Shown here one piece after another: positions 1 through 7,853 of a stretch of DNA of 23,027 bases. Source of the DNA: a virus. The notes under the pieces are model-generated. The model did not search any database. It worked only from the letters and a program-made list of their open reading frames with translations, and was not told the DNA's origin. Location: the IMG/VR virus record IMGVR_UViG_3300025890_000168, positions 1-23,027 of that record. One strand, 5' to 3'. A program made the position numbers and the translations under genes. The stretch's first letter is position 1; each line of letters begins with the position of its first letter.

Positions 1-88
1 CAGGGCCGTACTCTGCAGTAAGAGCAACAACTTCACCAACAGCAAGCATACCAATAGTAGCAACAGCCATAAATTCAATACCTGTCAT
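1..88 (-). CDS. Hypothetical small protein, C-terminus outside the window
   Basis: A partial reading frame starts at the ATG complementary to 86-88 and runs off the window after 29 codons with no stop. It begins MTGIEFMAVATIGMLAVG, which is hydrophobic and could be a membrane segment, then becomes more polar. The start is well supported by AAGGAG at six bases upstream (complement of 95-100), which lies inside the end of the glutaredoxin gene. It is the next gene of the leftward operon after glutaredoxin. Function is unknown and too little is visible to assign a family. Confidence 0.6.
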   Translation of the reverse strand, partial: MTGIEFMAVATIGMLAVGEVVALTAEYGP

Positions 89-89
89 A

Positions 90-320
90 TCATTCTCCTT
101 TCAAGAGTTTTTTCAGGTCTGAGTAACCACCTATGTGATTACCTTCTATATCCCATATTTGGGGTACAGTCTTTATACCTGACTTATTAAACAAGTCAAG
201 TAACCACTTAGAGTCATTGAGAGAGTAGTACTGAGCAGCAAGACCACTATCCCTCAATAAACCCATAGCTTTGGAGCAGTGAGGGCAGTCAAGCCGCCCC
301 ACTAATGTATACACACTCAT
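90..320 (-). CDS. Glutaredoxin-like thiol-disulfide oxidoreductase
   Basis: This 76-residue protein has the full glutaredoxin pattern: a CPHC active site (C12, C15), the T51-V52-P53 loop with the cis-proline, and a GGY-x-D element (64-68) for glutathione binding. Its length matches compact phage glutaredoxins. Its ATG overlaps the stop of the ribonucleotide reductase gene (ATGA), so the two are translationally coupled. The likely job is to re-reduce the cysteine pair at the reductase C-terminus after each turnover; that partnership is inferred from adjacency. Thioredoxin is a less likely name because the active site is CPHC in a short chain without the WCGPC motif. Confidence 0.9.
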   Translation of the reverse strand: MSVYTLVGRLDCPHCSKAMGLLRDSGLAAQYYSLNDSKWLLDLFNKSGIKTVPQIWDIEGNHIGGYSDLKKLLKGE

Positions 321-2212
321 GTCAGATCTACCAACTCACAGGAATCGCCAGTACATGCCATAGTCTGACTACCTGCAGTATTGTCTTCGCTTTCGTACTG
401 AGTAAGCTCTGACCAAGCAATGCTGGTAGGCATCTTAGCTAAAAGCTCTTCGTACTCTTCCTTAGTGCAATCCTGATAAGGTGCTTGCTGATAAGTGTGG
501 TCTGTATGAGGCAAGAAAGATACACCTGACATTTCATCAAAGTGTTTGTAAACAAATGCACCTACTTCCATCCACTCAGCATCCCGTACTGAGATTGTCA
601 CGCTTGGCTTATGTTCGCACCAATGTCGCTGATAGGTAAGCCACAACTCTAGCTGCTCAATAGCTGTCATATCATTACGTGTAACCGCATTCTCAGGTGA
701 CTTTACAGGGAAGCTAAACACTGTGGTTGTGTCACCTTTCATAACACAAGGCTCATTAGGGATGCCTTTATCTTTCATAAACTGTGTTAGCGGATCTTTA
801 TTATCACCGCGCACAGTACGGATATAATAGGCACTATGGCGAGCATGTATGCCACTGGCGCTATCCACCAATTGCGATACTGTACCCGATGGTTTATTGC
901 ACGTAATTGCTGCAGATACAGGTATATTAAGCATACCAGCAAATTCAGCGTTAGTATTGACAGCCACACTACGTAAATGCTCAAGAGTCTGCTCCAATCC
1001 TTGATTCTTAGGCGTCATTAGAGGATTATCCATAACACCTGTAAGTGATACGCCAAGTAAGCGCTCTTCTTCTGTGTTCTTCTGCCATACTTTACGCAAG
1101 TAAGGAAACTTAGTGTAGGTAGACTGTACTGTTCCAAGAATAGTAGCAAGACGTACCTTACGCTCTAGGTCATCAATAGTGTCTGTAGAGCGTACAACAA
1201 CTTCCGTTAGGTTGCAAAACTGATACGGGCGTAAGCTGATTTCTGAACATGGGTTACACCCAAACTCATGGTTAGGGTCACGGCGTCCATGCTTAACTGC
1301 TAGGTCAACACAAGCTTGACGGTTGAACACTCCACGCTCACCTGATTTAGATGCTACAAGGGCTGTCCACTCACGCATGAATGTCTCCATGTCAGGCTTC
1401 TCTGTGTACCCTACGCTGTTGTTAGCTAAGGCTCTCCACGGCGCTGTTTCCCACCACTGGCCTGACTTAGCGTGACGCATACGGTCATCACTCAGGTTAG
1501 ACAAACTGATCATGGCTGAACGGCGTACACCACCTACGACAACGATCTGACCAATGAAGCACATAAGATCGTGACACTCAATGCTAGACAGCTTGCGTCC
1601 TTGTGCAGCCTTGAAGGTTGTGATAGCAAAGTTAAACAATTCAACTAGAGGCGCTGGGCCACTTGCTCTACCACCAAACGTCTTGAGCCTAGCACCTGCA
1701 GGGCGTACCAATCCAATATCCCACTGAGGGATCTCACCAGCCCAAAGGAGTGCCAGCAATTGTCTGAAAGCTTTAGCCCAACCTTCCTTACTGTCCTTAA
1801 CAACGATTGTAGTCTCACTGTCGAAGAGTTGAGGTATTTCAGGGAGCTTGCTAACGTATTGCCGCTCGACGCTGAAACCGACACCAGTACCGCACAAGAG
1901 GATGTACATAGCCTCGTCGAAGGACTTAGGGTCATCTACGGGTAAATAGCTGCAGTTATAACCAGCAGTATTATCTCTATCTAAAGCTGGGCCAGCAGTC
2001 ATCAAAGCTCGCATAGATGGCATGATATCTGTGTTAAGTATGGCAGACTCAATCGCTCTACAAATCTTAGGTTCTAACAGTGAATTAACTACATTGATCA
2101 TGTAGCGCTCTACTGTGTCTGTCCAAAACTCACGCCCGTAACCGTCATAGTATTTAGCGTAACGTGATTTGTGTATAAATGTCTGGTAGTCTGTTGGTAG
2201 TAGGTTGCTCAT
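317..2212 (-). CDS. nrdJ: Adenosylcobalamin-dependent (class II, monomeric) ribonucleotide reductase
   Basis: This 631-residue enzyme reduces ribonucleotides to deoxyribonucleotides using a cobalamin-generated thiyl radical. Visible signatures are the first redox cysteine C87 (AGYNCSY), the active-site block N320-P-C322-S-E324, a second redox cysteine at C333, the class II stretch KPSGTVSQL near 440-448 followed by SGIHARHS, and a C-terminal pair C620-x4-C625 that shuttles electrons out. The motifs fit the monomeric Lactobacillus-type enzyme, which is longer (about 740 residues), so this phage form is trimmed. The ATG has CAGGAG eight bases upstream. It overlaps MazG upstream and glutaredoxin downstream. 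Needing B12 makes dNTP synthesis oxygen-independent but dependent on the host cobalamin supply. Confidence 0.93.
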   Translation of the reverse strand: MSNLLPTDYQTFIHKSRYAKYYDGYGREFWTDTVERYMINVVNSLLEPKICRAIESAILNTDIMPSMRALMTAGPALDRDNTAGYNCSYLPVDDPKSFDEAMYILLCGTGVGFSVERQYVSKLPEIPQLFDSETTIVVKDSKEGWAKAFRQLLALLWAGEIPQWDIGLVRPAGARLKTFGGRASGPAPLVELFNFAITTFKAAQGRKLSSIECHDLMCFIGQIVVVGGVRRSAMISLSNLSDDRMRHAKSGQWWETAPWRALANNSVGYTEKPDMETFMREWTALVASKSGERGVFNRQACVDLAVKHGRRDPNHEFGCNPCSEISLRPYQFCNLTEVVVRSTDTIDDLERKVRLATILGTVQSTYTKFPYLRKVWQKNTEEERLLGVSLTGVMDNPLMTPKNQGLEQTLEHLRSVAVNTNAEFAGMLNIPVSAAITCNKPSGTVSQLVDSASGIHARHSAYYIRTVRGDNKDPLTQFMKDKGIPNEPCVMKGDTTTVFSFPVKSPENAVTRNDMTAIEQLELWLTYQRHWCEHKPSVTISVRDAEWMEVGAFVYKHFDEMSGVSFLPHTDHTYQQAPYQDCTKEEYEELLAKMPTSIAWSELTQYESEDNTAGSQTMACTGDSCELVDLT

Positions 2213-2595
2213 CTATTGTCTCCTGAACCCTTTAGTTTTCCGCGCTGCTCTCTGTCATCCAGCTTAGCCATGTTCATTTCCATAGTCTTCTTTAAGTTAC
2301 CACCAAAAATGTTTGATAATGCAACAACGTAGAACAACACATCTCCCAACTCTTTTAGTACATCTTCATCATTAAACTTATTTTTATCACGAAACAGTTT
2401 CTTTATTTTTTCTGCAACTTCACCTGATTCACCTACAAGACCCAAAGTGTTTTCTATTAACCGTTCTCGCCCCTTAGTAAAAACTTTATCCTCTACAAAT
2501 TGACTGTAGAAACGTAAGGGGTCATTATCCCAATCAGGGCTGTTCTGAAACATATCAAAGTAACCAAATGCTTCTAAGTCTGTCTCGTTAATCAT
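2209..2595 (-). CDS. MazG-like nucleotide pyrophosphohydrolase
   Basis: The 128-residue protein carries the MazG metal-binding pattern: E56-x2-E59 in GESGEV, followed by E82-x2-D85 in KELGDVLFYV, in an all-helical domain. MazG proteins hydrolyse nucleoside triphosphates to monophosphates plus pyrophosphate; in phages they may trim damaged or non-canonical nucleotides or affect host ppGpp-linked signalling, which cannot be told from sequence. The start is supported by AAGGAG seven bases upstream, located inside the preceding 57-codon gene, with an ATGA overlap. It directly precedes ribonucleotide reductase, fitting a nucleotide-pool role. Confidence 0.88.
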   Translation of the reverse strand: MINETDLEAFGYFDMFQNSPDWDNDPLRFYSQFVEDKVFTKGRERLIENTLGLVGESGEVAEKIKKLFRDKNKFNDEDVLKELGDVLFYVVALSNIFGGNLKKTMEMNMAKLDDREQRGKLKGSGDNR

Positions 2596-2765
2596 TGCCG
2601 CTCCTTAACTATTAAGTTTTGTATTGTTACATCATCAACATCATACATAACGTTTGTTATTAGATCATACACATCTTCTTGGTGGTGTTCCTCAGACGAT
2701 GATAGTATATTATTTTCTTCTTCTACGTTTAACATAAACATAACACTAAATTTTTTAATGCTCAT
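2592..2765 (-). CDS. Hypothetical 57-residue acidic protein
   Basis: A short frame fills the gap between the DUF3310 and MazG genes. Its ATG overlaps the upstream stop and its TGA overlaps the MazG ATG, both as ATGA junctions. Such exact nesting on both sides is strong evidence for a real gene. It starts MSIKKFSVMFMLNVEEE, has an acidic middle (SSSEEHHQED) and ends LIVKERQ. No known family is recognised. The MazG ribosome binding site lies in its last codons. Confidence 0.75.
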   Translation of the reverse strand: MSIKKFSVMFMLNVEEENNILSSSEEHHQEDVYDLITNVMYDVDDVTIQNLIVKERQ

Positions 2766-2989
2766 TTGTGGTTCTCTTTGTAGTTATCTATCAGCCAACC
2801 TAAGTATACCTGCGCCTTCTCTAAGTCTTCTAGACCATTCTTATACTCGTGACGCCAAACATATTTCAACACATTGCCAGCCATATATGCACTTGTACCA
2901 TTCATCTTACAGGTCATAGCACGTATAGCTTCTATGCACTCTATCCCCGCTTGATTATAGTGTACAGGTTTATTTACAGGGTCTACCAT
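2762..2989 (-). CDS. DUF3310 family protein
   Basis: The 75-residue protein matches the DUF3310 pattern common in phages: PVHYNQAGIECIEAI near the N-terminus, then GNVLKYVWRHEYKNG and DLEKAQVYLGWLI. The domain is sometimes annotated as a nucleotide-kinase-like protein, but its biochemical function is not established. It sits among nucleotide metabolism genes and its ATG overlaps the stop of the upstream gene as TAATG. The family assignment is firm; any enzymatic role is inference. Confidence 0.88.
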   Translation of the reverse strand: MVDPVNKPVHYNQAGIECIEAIRAMTCKMNGTSAYMAGNVLKYVWRHEYKNGLEDLEKAQVYLGWLIDNYKENHK

Positions 2990-3360
2990 TAAGCACTTCC
3001 TTGTGTTTTAGTAAATGCAGTAAGTGTATATACGTTACCTTTCTTGCTGTAAAGCTCTTCTTTTTCTGCTTCTGATAGCTCTTTTTCAGCCGCAGCATAT
3101 TGCTCAGGAAAGATATCTTTTAACATTTCCTGTTTATATTCAACAAGCTCTTCCTCAAATTCAGGATAATCTGATAAAAACGTTAGAGATGCTGCCATAG
3201 AAAGTGCAGCCTCGAAAGTTGCATGGGCGGCTGGCATAGGCGCATTTATAACTTCTCCAAAAGCTAATCCTGTAGCTAACTCAAGCGTCCATTTACCTTC
3301 TTCATCCATTACAGGCTTTACAATAACAGCAACTTCATCATCTTTTACTTCGTAAGACAT
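2989..3360 (-). CDS. Hypothetical acidic protein, 123 residues
   Basis: Not recognised. The protein starts MSYEVKDDEVAVIVKPVMDEEG, which looks like beta strands around an acidic turn, then has a helical Ala/Glu-rich half (PAAHATFEAALSMAAS, then a KELSEAEKEEL helix). The ATG at 3360 is chosen over a GTG one codon upstream because it forms a TGATG overlap with the endonuclease stop. It lies between endonuclease I and DUF3310 in the replication operon. Confidence 0.8.
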   Translation of the reverse strand: MSYEVKDDEVAVIVKPVMDEEGKWTLELATGLAFGEVINAPMPAAHATFEAALSMAASLTFLSDYPEFEEELVEYKQEMLKDIFPEQYAAAEKELSEAEKEELYSKKGNVYTLTAFTKTQGSA

Positions 3361-3803
3361 CACTTCTTCCTTTGTGTTTTTAGTATAACTCTTTCAAGCT
3401 TACACCTTTTACCTTTTTCTTTTAGCCACTCTAAAGGTATTAACCTATGTGACCACAAGAAGCCATGTTTATCACACCAGTTATAGTAGCGAGATTTGGC
3501 ACCTTTATACAGCTTGGCATTAGAATTACTAAATACAAAGCGTATGTCTAACTCTGGATGTTGTTCCTTTATTGCTAAGTGCTTGCGCCTGTCTTCGTTG
3601 TCAAAGATACCTTTAGTTTCTATAAAGATACCGTTGTCTAACTCAAAGTCAGGTGTATATGTACGATAGCGTAGGTCTTCCCATTCTACCTTTATCTTTT
3701 CGTACAACACCCTCTTTTGATGTTCTTTGAGAAACGCAGCGGCCTCTCTTTCAAGACCGCTACGATACACTCTAGAATTATGAGTCCTTTTCTTAGGACG
3801 CAT
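3360..3803 (-). CDS. T7 gp3-type endonuclease I (Holliday junction resolvase)
   Basis: The 147-residue protein closely follows T7 endonuclease I, which cuts branched DNA and helps degrade host DNA. Catalytic residues of the PD-(D/E)XK core can be aligned: E18 in YRSGLERE, D52 in YTPDFEL, and E62-x-K64 in IFIETKG. The conserved block EQHPELDIRFVFSNSN and the C-terminal WCDKHGFLW and IPLEWLKEKG are also present. Full family length suggests an intact enzyme. Its first codons overlap the end of the preceding gene by 11 bases. Together with the Cas4-like nuclease upstream it would supply nucleotides and resolve replication intermediates. Confidence 0.95.
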   Translation of the reverse strand: MRPKKRTHNSRVYRSGLEREAAAFLKEHQKRVLYEKIKVEWEDLRYRTYTPDFELDNGIFIETKGIFDNEDRRKHLAIKEQHPELDIRFVFSNSNAKLYKGAKSRYYNWCDKHGFLWSHRLIPLEWLKEKGKRCKLERVILKTQRKK

Positions 3804-4020
3804 CAGTATTAGAAGTATCTTCTAGCTCTAACTCAACTTCTTTAGAAGCATTCTCAATAGAACCTGCCAAGAAATTTACACGATTCTCAAGTACCTTAAA
3901 GGTGTACTCTAGCCGAGACATCTCAGCACTCGCAATTTGAATTTCCTGATAGAGTTTCATCTGATCCTCGTTAAAGTCATCAGTGTAGTACTCTTTGTCG
4001 TTGATAGTAAGTTTTGGCAT
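3793..4020 (-). CDS. Small coiled-coil protein, DUF6447-like
   Basis: The 75-residue product starts MPKLTINDKEYYTDDF, with a helical remainder and an acidic tail. This 'M-P-x-L-T-I-(N/D)-x-K-E-Y' opening followed by a predicted coiled coil resembles the DUF6447 family, whose function is not known. A frame extends five codons upstream, but the ATG at 4020 is chosen because AAAGGAAAAGATATG places a Shine-Dalgarno site just ahead of it. The same initiation sequence occurs at the gene starting at 5746. Confidence 0.75.
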   Translation of the reverse strand: MPKLTINDKEYYTDDFNEDQMKLYQEIQIASAEMSRLEYTFKVLENRVNFLAGSIENASKEVELELEDTSNTDAS

Positions 4021-4031
4021 ATCTTTTCCTT

Positions 4032-4883
4032 TCATACCATTTCGTTAATATAATCTACCATAGGTGGATTCTTAGCTTTAGAAGACCTAGAAGGCTCTGT
4101 ACTTAAATTAGGCCAGCACTTATGTTTGAATGCACAAAAACCACACTCAGTACCTAACTTTTTAAAGCCTGTCTTCTTCTTGTAAAACGTTTCTTCGATT
4201 GGCTCAAAGCAACGCTCAAAAGGTTGGTCTTGGTCAATGTAATTAACCGTATCTTGGATATCATCTAACACAGATTGTTTGTCTACATCAGAGGCTGATA
4301 CGTACTTAAACTCACCGTTAGCTTTGTTGATAACCCACCAGCCACCAACACCCTTACCTGCGCCTTCTGCGTACCCTACAAGCTGTGGGATGTAGCCAAA
4401 GCTATCGCCACTCTCTAGTGCATCAAATGAAGCAAACTTGTTTTGGTAAGACCAAGGAGAGGCAGACTTAACGTCATCAATCTTACCGTCCAACTCCATG
4501 TCATACTCACCATTTATTTCTTGACCGTGAGGTAGCTTTAGTGTGACTTTATCATTGTCCTTAAAGTCTATACCAGCAGAACGCATCACGCCCTTAAACA
4601 CAGCTTCAACAATGTCACCTAATATCATATTCATTAAGAAGTGGGGTGGGAAAGGAGTCTTATCCTTTGGGTCATTCTTCTCGTACCACAACTGACACTT
4701 AGGCTTACCAAGATTGGACATACGCATACGAAACTCGTCACGAGGCCCACTAGCAAACTGCTTTAGCATAGCAGCCTCAACATCAGAGGCGACTTTAGAA
4801 GCCACCTCTTTTGACATTGATGCCTCACCTGCCATAGCCTTCTGTAAGTAAGAGAAGATTGCTAATTCAGCAGGGTGTTCCAT
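4032..4883 (-). CDS. Cas4/RecB-like PD-(D/E)XK exonuclease with iron-sulfur cysteines
   Basis: The 283-residue protein has PD-(D/E)XK nuclease motifs: E93 in GDIVEAVF, D128 in GEYDMELDG, D137-x-K139 in IDDVKSAS, and the Q167-x3-Y171 motif (QLVGY) typical of RecB/Cas4-like nucleases. One cysteine near the N-terminus (C63) and three near the C-terminus (C247-x2-C250-x5-C256) match the 4Fe-4S arrangement of Cas4 and AddB. It probably resects DNA ends in recombination or host DNA breakdown. No helicase domain is fused. The next upstream gene is the candidate single-strand-binding protein, a common phage pairing. Confidence 0.85.
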   Translation of the reverse strand: MEHPAELAIFSYLQKAMAGEASMSKEVASKVASDVEAAMLKQFASGPRDEFRMRMSNLGKPKCQLWYEKNDPKDKTPFPPHFLMNMILGDIVEAVFKGVMRSAGIDFKDNDKVTLKLPHGQEINGEYDMELDGKIDDVKSASPWSYQNKFASFDALESGDSFGYIPQLVGYAEGAGKGVGGWWVINKANGEFKYVSASDVDKQSVLDDIQDTVNYIDQDQPFERCFEPIEETFYKKKTGFKKLGTECGFCAFKHKCWPNLSTEPSRSSKAKNPPMVDYINEMV

Positions 4884-5746
4884 TACTCTTCCACCTCTAC
4901 GATTGAAGCTACAATCTCTTTATCGGCGTGTGACAGACCATCAGAGCTACGCTCTTCATGTTTATCTAAGAGTGAGCCGTTGATGTATTCAATGAAGTCT
5001 AAGAAGTTTCCTAGTACATCATTGTCATCATCAGATAGCTCAACCTTATCCCCAATTGCTGCAGAGACATAACCAAAGGTAGCACCCGTAGGGATCTTAC
5101 CTACAGCAGGAGACAGCTTGATAGTGGACATAGGCGGTAGCAGATTCTTCTTGTTGATCTGTGCTAGTACACCGTCCAGTGCTTTTAGTGAGTCACGGTT
5201 CTTAACGTCAAACACAAATGGGATATCCGTGAAATTACCGTCTACTTTTTCACCCATAGCATCTGTAGGGCTGTCTAGTGTTACCAAGCCAAAGAATACC
5301 TTGACCCGCTTTACACTACGAATGAGAGACTTTGTTGCCTCTGGAAGCGCATTAAAGTCTTCGATGTAACCTGATGGCCTACCTAAGTTGTAGCCACCTA
5401 AGTTATCTTTAAGATCTTTGTTAAGGCTATTAGCTAAAACGCTTTTCTCCATTTCAGTAGTATCACCATTCCAGCGCTGCCACTGTTGGCGCACAGCAAA
5501 GATACGCACAGTAACTGTTTTACTGTATACTACATCATCACCTGTAGTTAGTTTGTAAGCTCCTTTTGGTACGGTTGGCTTCATAAATGTTTCGCCATCC
5601 ATAGATACCTCTTTCTCTAGGATCTCTTGGTTGACGTTGAGCCGTGATACGCTAGGCGTTGCGCTCTGTTGTGTGTTGTTAGACACACCCATAAGCTCTG
5701 CCATTGATTGTCCACGGTCTATTGCTACTGCTAACTCTTGGCTCAT
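4883..5746 (-). CDS. Conserved phage protein, candidate single-stranded DNA-binding protein
   Basis: No diagnostic motif is recognised. The 287-residue protein begins MSQELAVAIDRGQSMAELMG, has a central region with alternating beta strands (YSKTVTVRIFAVRQQWQRW; VKRVKVFFGLVTL; IPFVFDVKN), then an acidic C-terminal part (VELSDDDND) ending SIVEVEE. An OB-like beta-rich core plus an acidic tail, and its place between DNA polymerase and an exonuclease, resemble phage single-strand-binding proteins, so this role is inferred. The frame extends 15 codons upstream, but the ATG at 5746 has AAAGGA just ahead of it, identical in context to the start at 4020. Confidence 0.6.
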   Translation of the reverse strand: MSQELAVAIDRGQSMAELMGVSNNTQQSATPSVSRLNVNQEILEKEVSMDGETFMKPTVPKGAYKLTTGDDVVYSKTVTVRIFAVRQQWQRWNGDTTEMEKSVLANSLNKDLKDNLGGYNLGRPSGYIEDFNALPEATKSLIRSVKRVKVFFGLVTLDSPTDAMGEKVDGNFTDIPFVFDVKNRDSLKALDGVLAQINKKNLLPPMSTIKLSPAVGKIPTGATFGYVSAAIGDKVELSDDDNDVLGNFLDFIEYINGSLLDKHEERSSDGLSHADKEIVASIVEVEE

Positions 5747-5790
5747 ATCTTTTCCTTTCGATGAGCGTTTCATGAAATTGTAGTTATACA

Positions 5791-7845
5791 TTATACGTCT
5801 TTTGTGTCAAGCCAATTTGGACCTATTTTTGCCTCTAATAATAGTGGCACATTCATACGTACTTTGTACACATCTTCTATCAGGTCCACAAGGTTATCAT
5901 TAAGATCTGTAACTATTTGTAATACCTCTTCTTCTTCATCTGGGTGTATATCAGCCACCGCTGAATCATGTACTGTGTTGATCAATACAGAGTTTAGTGG
6001 CTTTAATCTTTTGTGAAACTCATTAAGTACAGCAGGGGTAACATCACCCGTAGCGAAACCCTGTACAGGATAATTCTTTAACATAGTAAAGTGTGTGACA
6101 CTACCATTAGCTCTGCGCTCAATGTCAGGAAAAGCATACTGCCTACCACTGATGTTAGTTATCTTATTGAAGCGCATTGCTTCGTCAGCCAGGTTTTGTT
6201 GCCAAGCTGCTATACCTCTATACTTCTCATTGAAGTGCTCGTAGTAAGCCTTCTCAGCGTTGCTGCGTCCATACCCAGTAGCGCCGAAGAGTGGGGCAAA
6301 CGTATGCTCCTTTGCTGCCTGTCTAGCAGTAGGCTGACCTGCATCAGAGATAACCTTTGCAGTGTAAGCATGTACGTCAAAACCTGTCTCAACTTCTTTC
6401 ATTGCAACCTCATCTTGAGCTAAGAACGCAGCCGCTCTAAATTCAAGCTGAGCAAAGTCGGCCTCTAAAATTTTACCGCCTTCCCAACGTGACACAAATA
6501 CTTTCTTAACAGGAAATGTACCACCACGAGGCATGTTTTGCATGTTAGGATTCTTACTACTAAATCTACCTGTAGCAGTTATGTGCTGGCTAAGAGTTGC
6601 GTGAAGGTATCCGTTAGACTTAGTATGCACAGATATGCCGCTAACAAAGCTAGAAAGATAGCTAGTGATAGCATTAAGGCGCTTAACATCCAGAATAAAG
6701 CTTGCCGCATCTTCCATGTTATTGTTTCTAGCTGTTGCCACCAGTGCATCTAAGTTATCCTTTCCTGTACCAAAACCACTATGCGCTATCCACTTCTTAT
6801 TTGGTGCACTAAAGCCCAGCCCTGCCATTTGCTTTGACCCTTTCAGGCCATAACCTCTTGAGTCACAGGTAGTGCACTTGTTGGGTCTAGCGTAGCGTGT
6901 ACCATCTTTCTTTGTCTTGTACGTATGACCTGCCCCGTTACATGTAGGGCAAGTGAAAGCTGTAGTCTTAAACAGCATCTTAGAATTAGCATTTACTGCA
7001 GCTTTAAACTCAGACTTATCTTTTACAAACTCAAATATGTCAGCCCATTCTTTCTTATCATTAGGCTTACGTGAGAAGATAACCTGAGATAGCTGTTCAG
7101 GTGAGTTTAAGTTGATAGGTGTGTCACCCATAAGGTCACGTACTTTGCTCTGTAGGCGCTCTTCTATCTGAGCCTGTTCAAGCTCAAACTCTTCCTTAAC
7201 CTGCTCCAATACATCAAGGTCTACCTTTAGTCCTGACATGTACATTTCGGTGAGGGTTTTGCATGTTTGAAAGGTGACGGTTCTGACTGCATAAAGGGAT
7301 CTGGACTCAGGGGTTGCGTAGTCGGCTTCGATGCTGTGGAACAACTCACAAGTTGTGAGGATATCAGCCCGAAGATAAATGCTAAGAGAATCGAGATCCG
7401 TCTCATGGGTGTTTATTCCTTTCTTTATACACGCAGTAAGGTAGTCTTCCTTCTGCTCTGCTAGACCTCTTCTAATGGCACAGGCTGATAGGCCAATACC
7501 TTCTTTGGGCTTCTGCCCTCTGCACAATATGTACTCTGCCAGCATGGTATCATAGATGTCACCATCGTATTTAAACCCACTAGCCCACAACCACATAAGA
7601 TCGTGCTTGGCATTGTGCATAATAAGAAGTGTAGTCTTATCAAGTAACTTCTGTATCAAGGCTCTACCTTGACCGTCTGAGTCCTTATGCTCATTGTGAT
7701 CCAATGTAACAAGCATAAGCTCTTCTTTGTTGTCAGCATTTACCATGCCTACCTGCACAAGGTGGTTACCTACCTCATACGGGTCAATGAACGTCTTACC
7801 ATCACGCCATGTAATGCTGTTCTCTACGTCTAATACAAGTCTCAT
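5791..7845 (-). CDS. Family-A DNA polymerase with DnaJ-type zinc-finger insertion
   Basis: The 684-residue replicative polymerase has a 3'-5' exonuclease domain (D6-x-E8, H77-N78-x3-D82, Y157-x3-D161) and polymerase motifs A (D463-FAQLEFR470), B (R508-x3-K512-x3-F516, ending F520-G521) and C (V625-H626-D627-S628). Between them, at 299-333, lies CPTC-NGAG ... CTTC-DSRGYG, the CxxC-x-G-x-G repeat of the DnaJ central domain, with four zinc-binding cysteines (C299, C302, C324, C327). This insertion is known from phage HMO-2011 and relatives. Motif C has Ser where E. coli Pol I has the acidic residue E883. The residue equivalent to Pol I 762 is Phe. TAGGAG precedes the ATG. The helicase gene lies 8 bases upstream. 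Confidence 0.96.
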   Translation of the reverse strand: MRLVLDVENSITWRDGKTFIDPYEVGNHLVQVGMVNADNKEELMLVTLDHNEHKDSDGQGRALIQKLLDKTTLLIMHNAKHDLMWLWASGFKYDGDIYDTMLAEYILCRGQKPKEGIGLSACAIRRGLAEQKEDYLTACIKKGINTHETDLDSLSIYLRADILTTCELFHSIEADYATPESRSLYAVRTVTFQTCKTLTEMYMSGLKVDLDVLEQVKEEFELEQAQIEERLQSKVRDLMGDTPINLNSPEQLSQVIFSRKPNDKKEWADIFEFVKDKSEFKAAVNANSKMLFKTTAFTCPTCNGAGHTYKTKKDGTRYARPNKCTTCDSRGYGLKGSKQMAGLGFSAPNKKWIAHSGFGTGKDNLDALVATARNNNMEDAASFILDVKRLNAITSYLSSFVSGISVHTKSNGYLHATLSQHITATGRFSSKNPNMQNMPRGGTFPVKKVFVSRWEGGKILEADFAQLEFRAAAFLAQDEVAMKEVETGFDVHAYTAKVISDAGQPTARQAAKEHTFAPLFGATGYGRSNAEKAYYEHFNEKYRGIAAWQQNLADEAMRFNKITNISGRQYAFPDIERRANGSVTHFTMLKNYPVQGFATGDVTPAVLNEFHKRLKPLNSVLINTVHDSAVADIHPDEEEEVLQIVTDLNDNLVDLIEDVYKVRMNVPLLLEAKIGPNWLDTKDV

Positions 7846-7853
7846 CTATTCTC

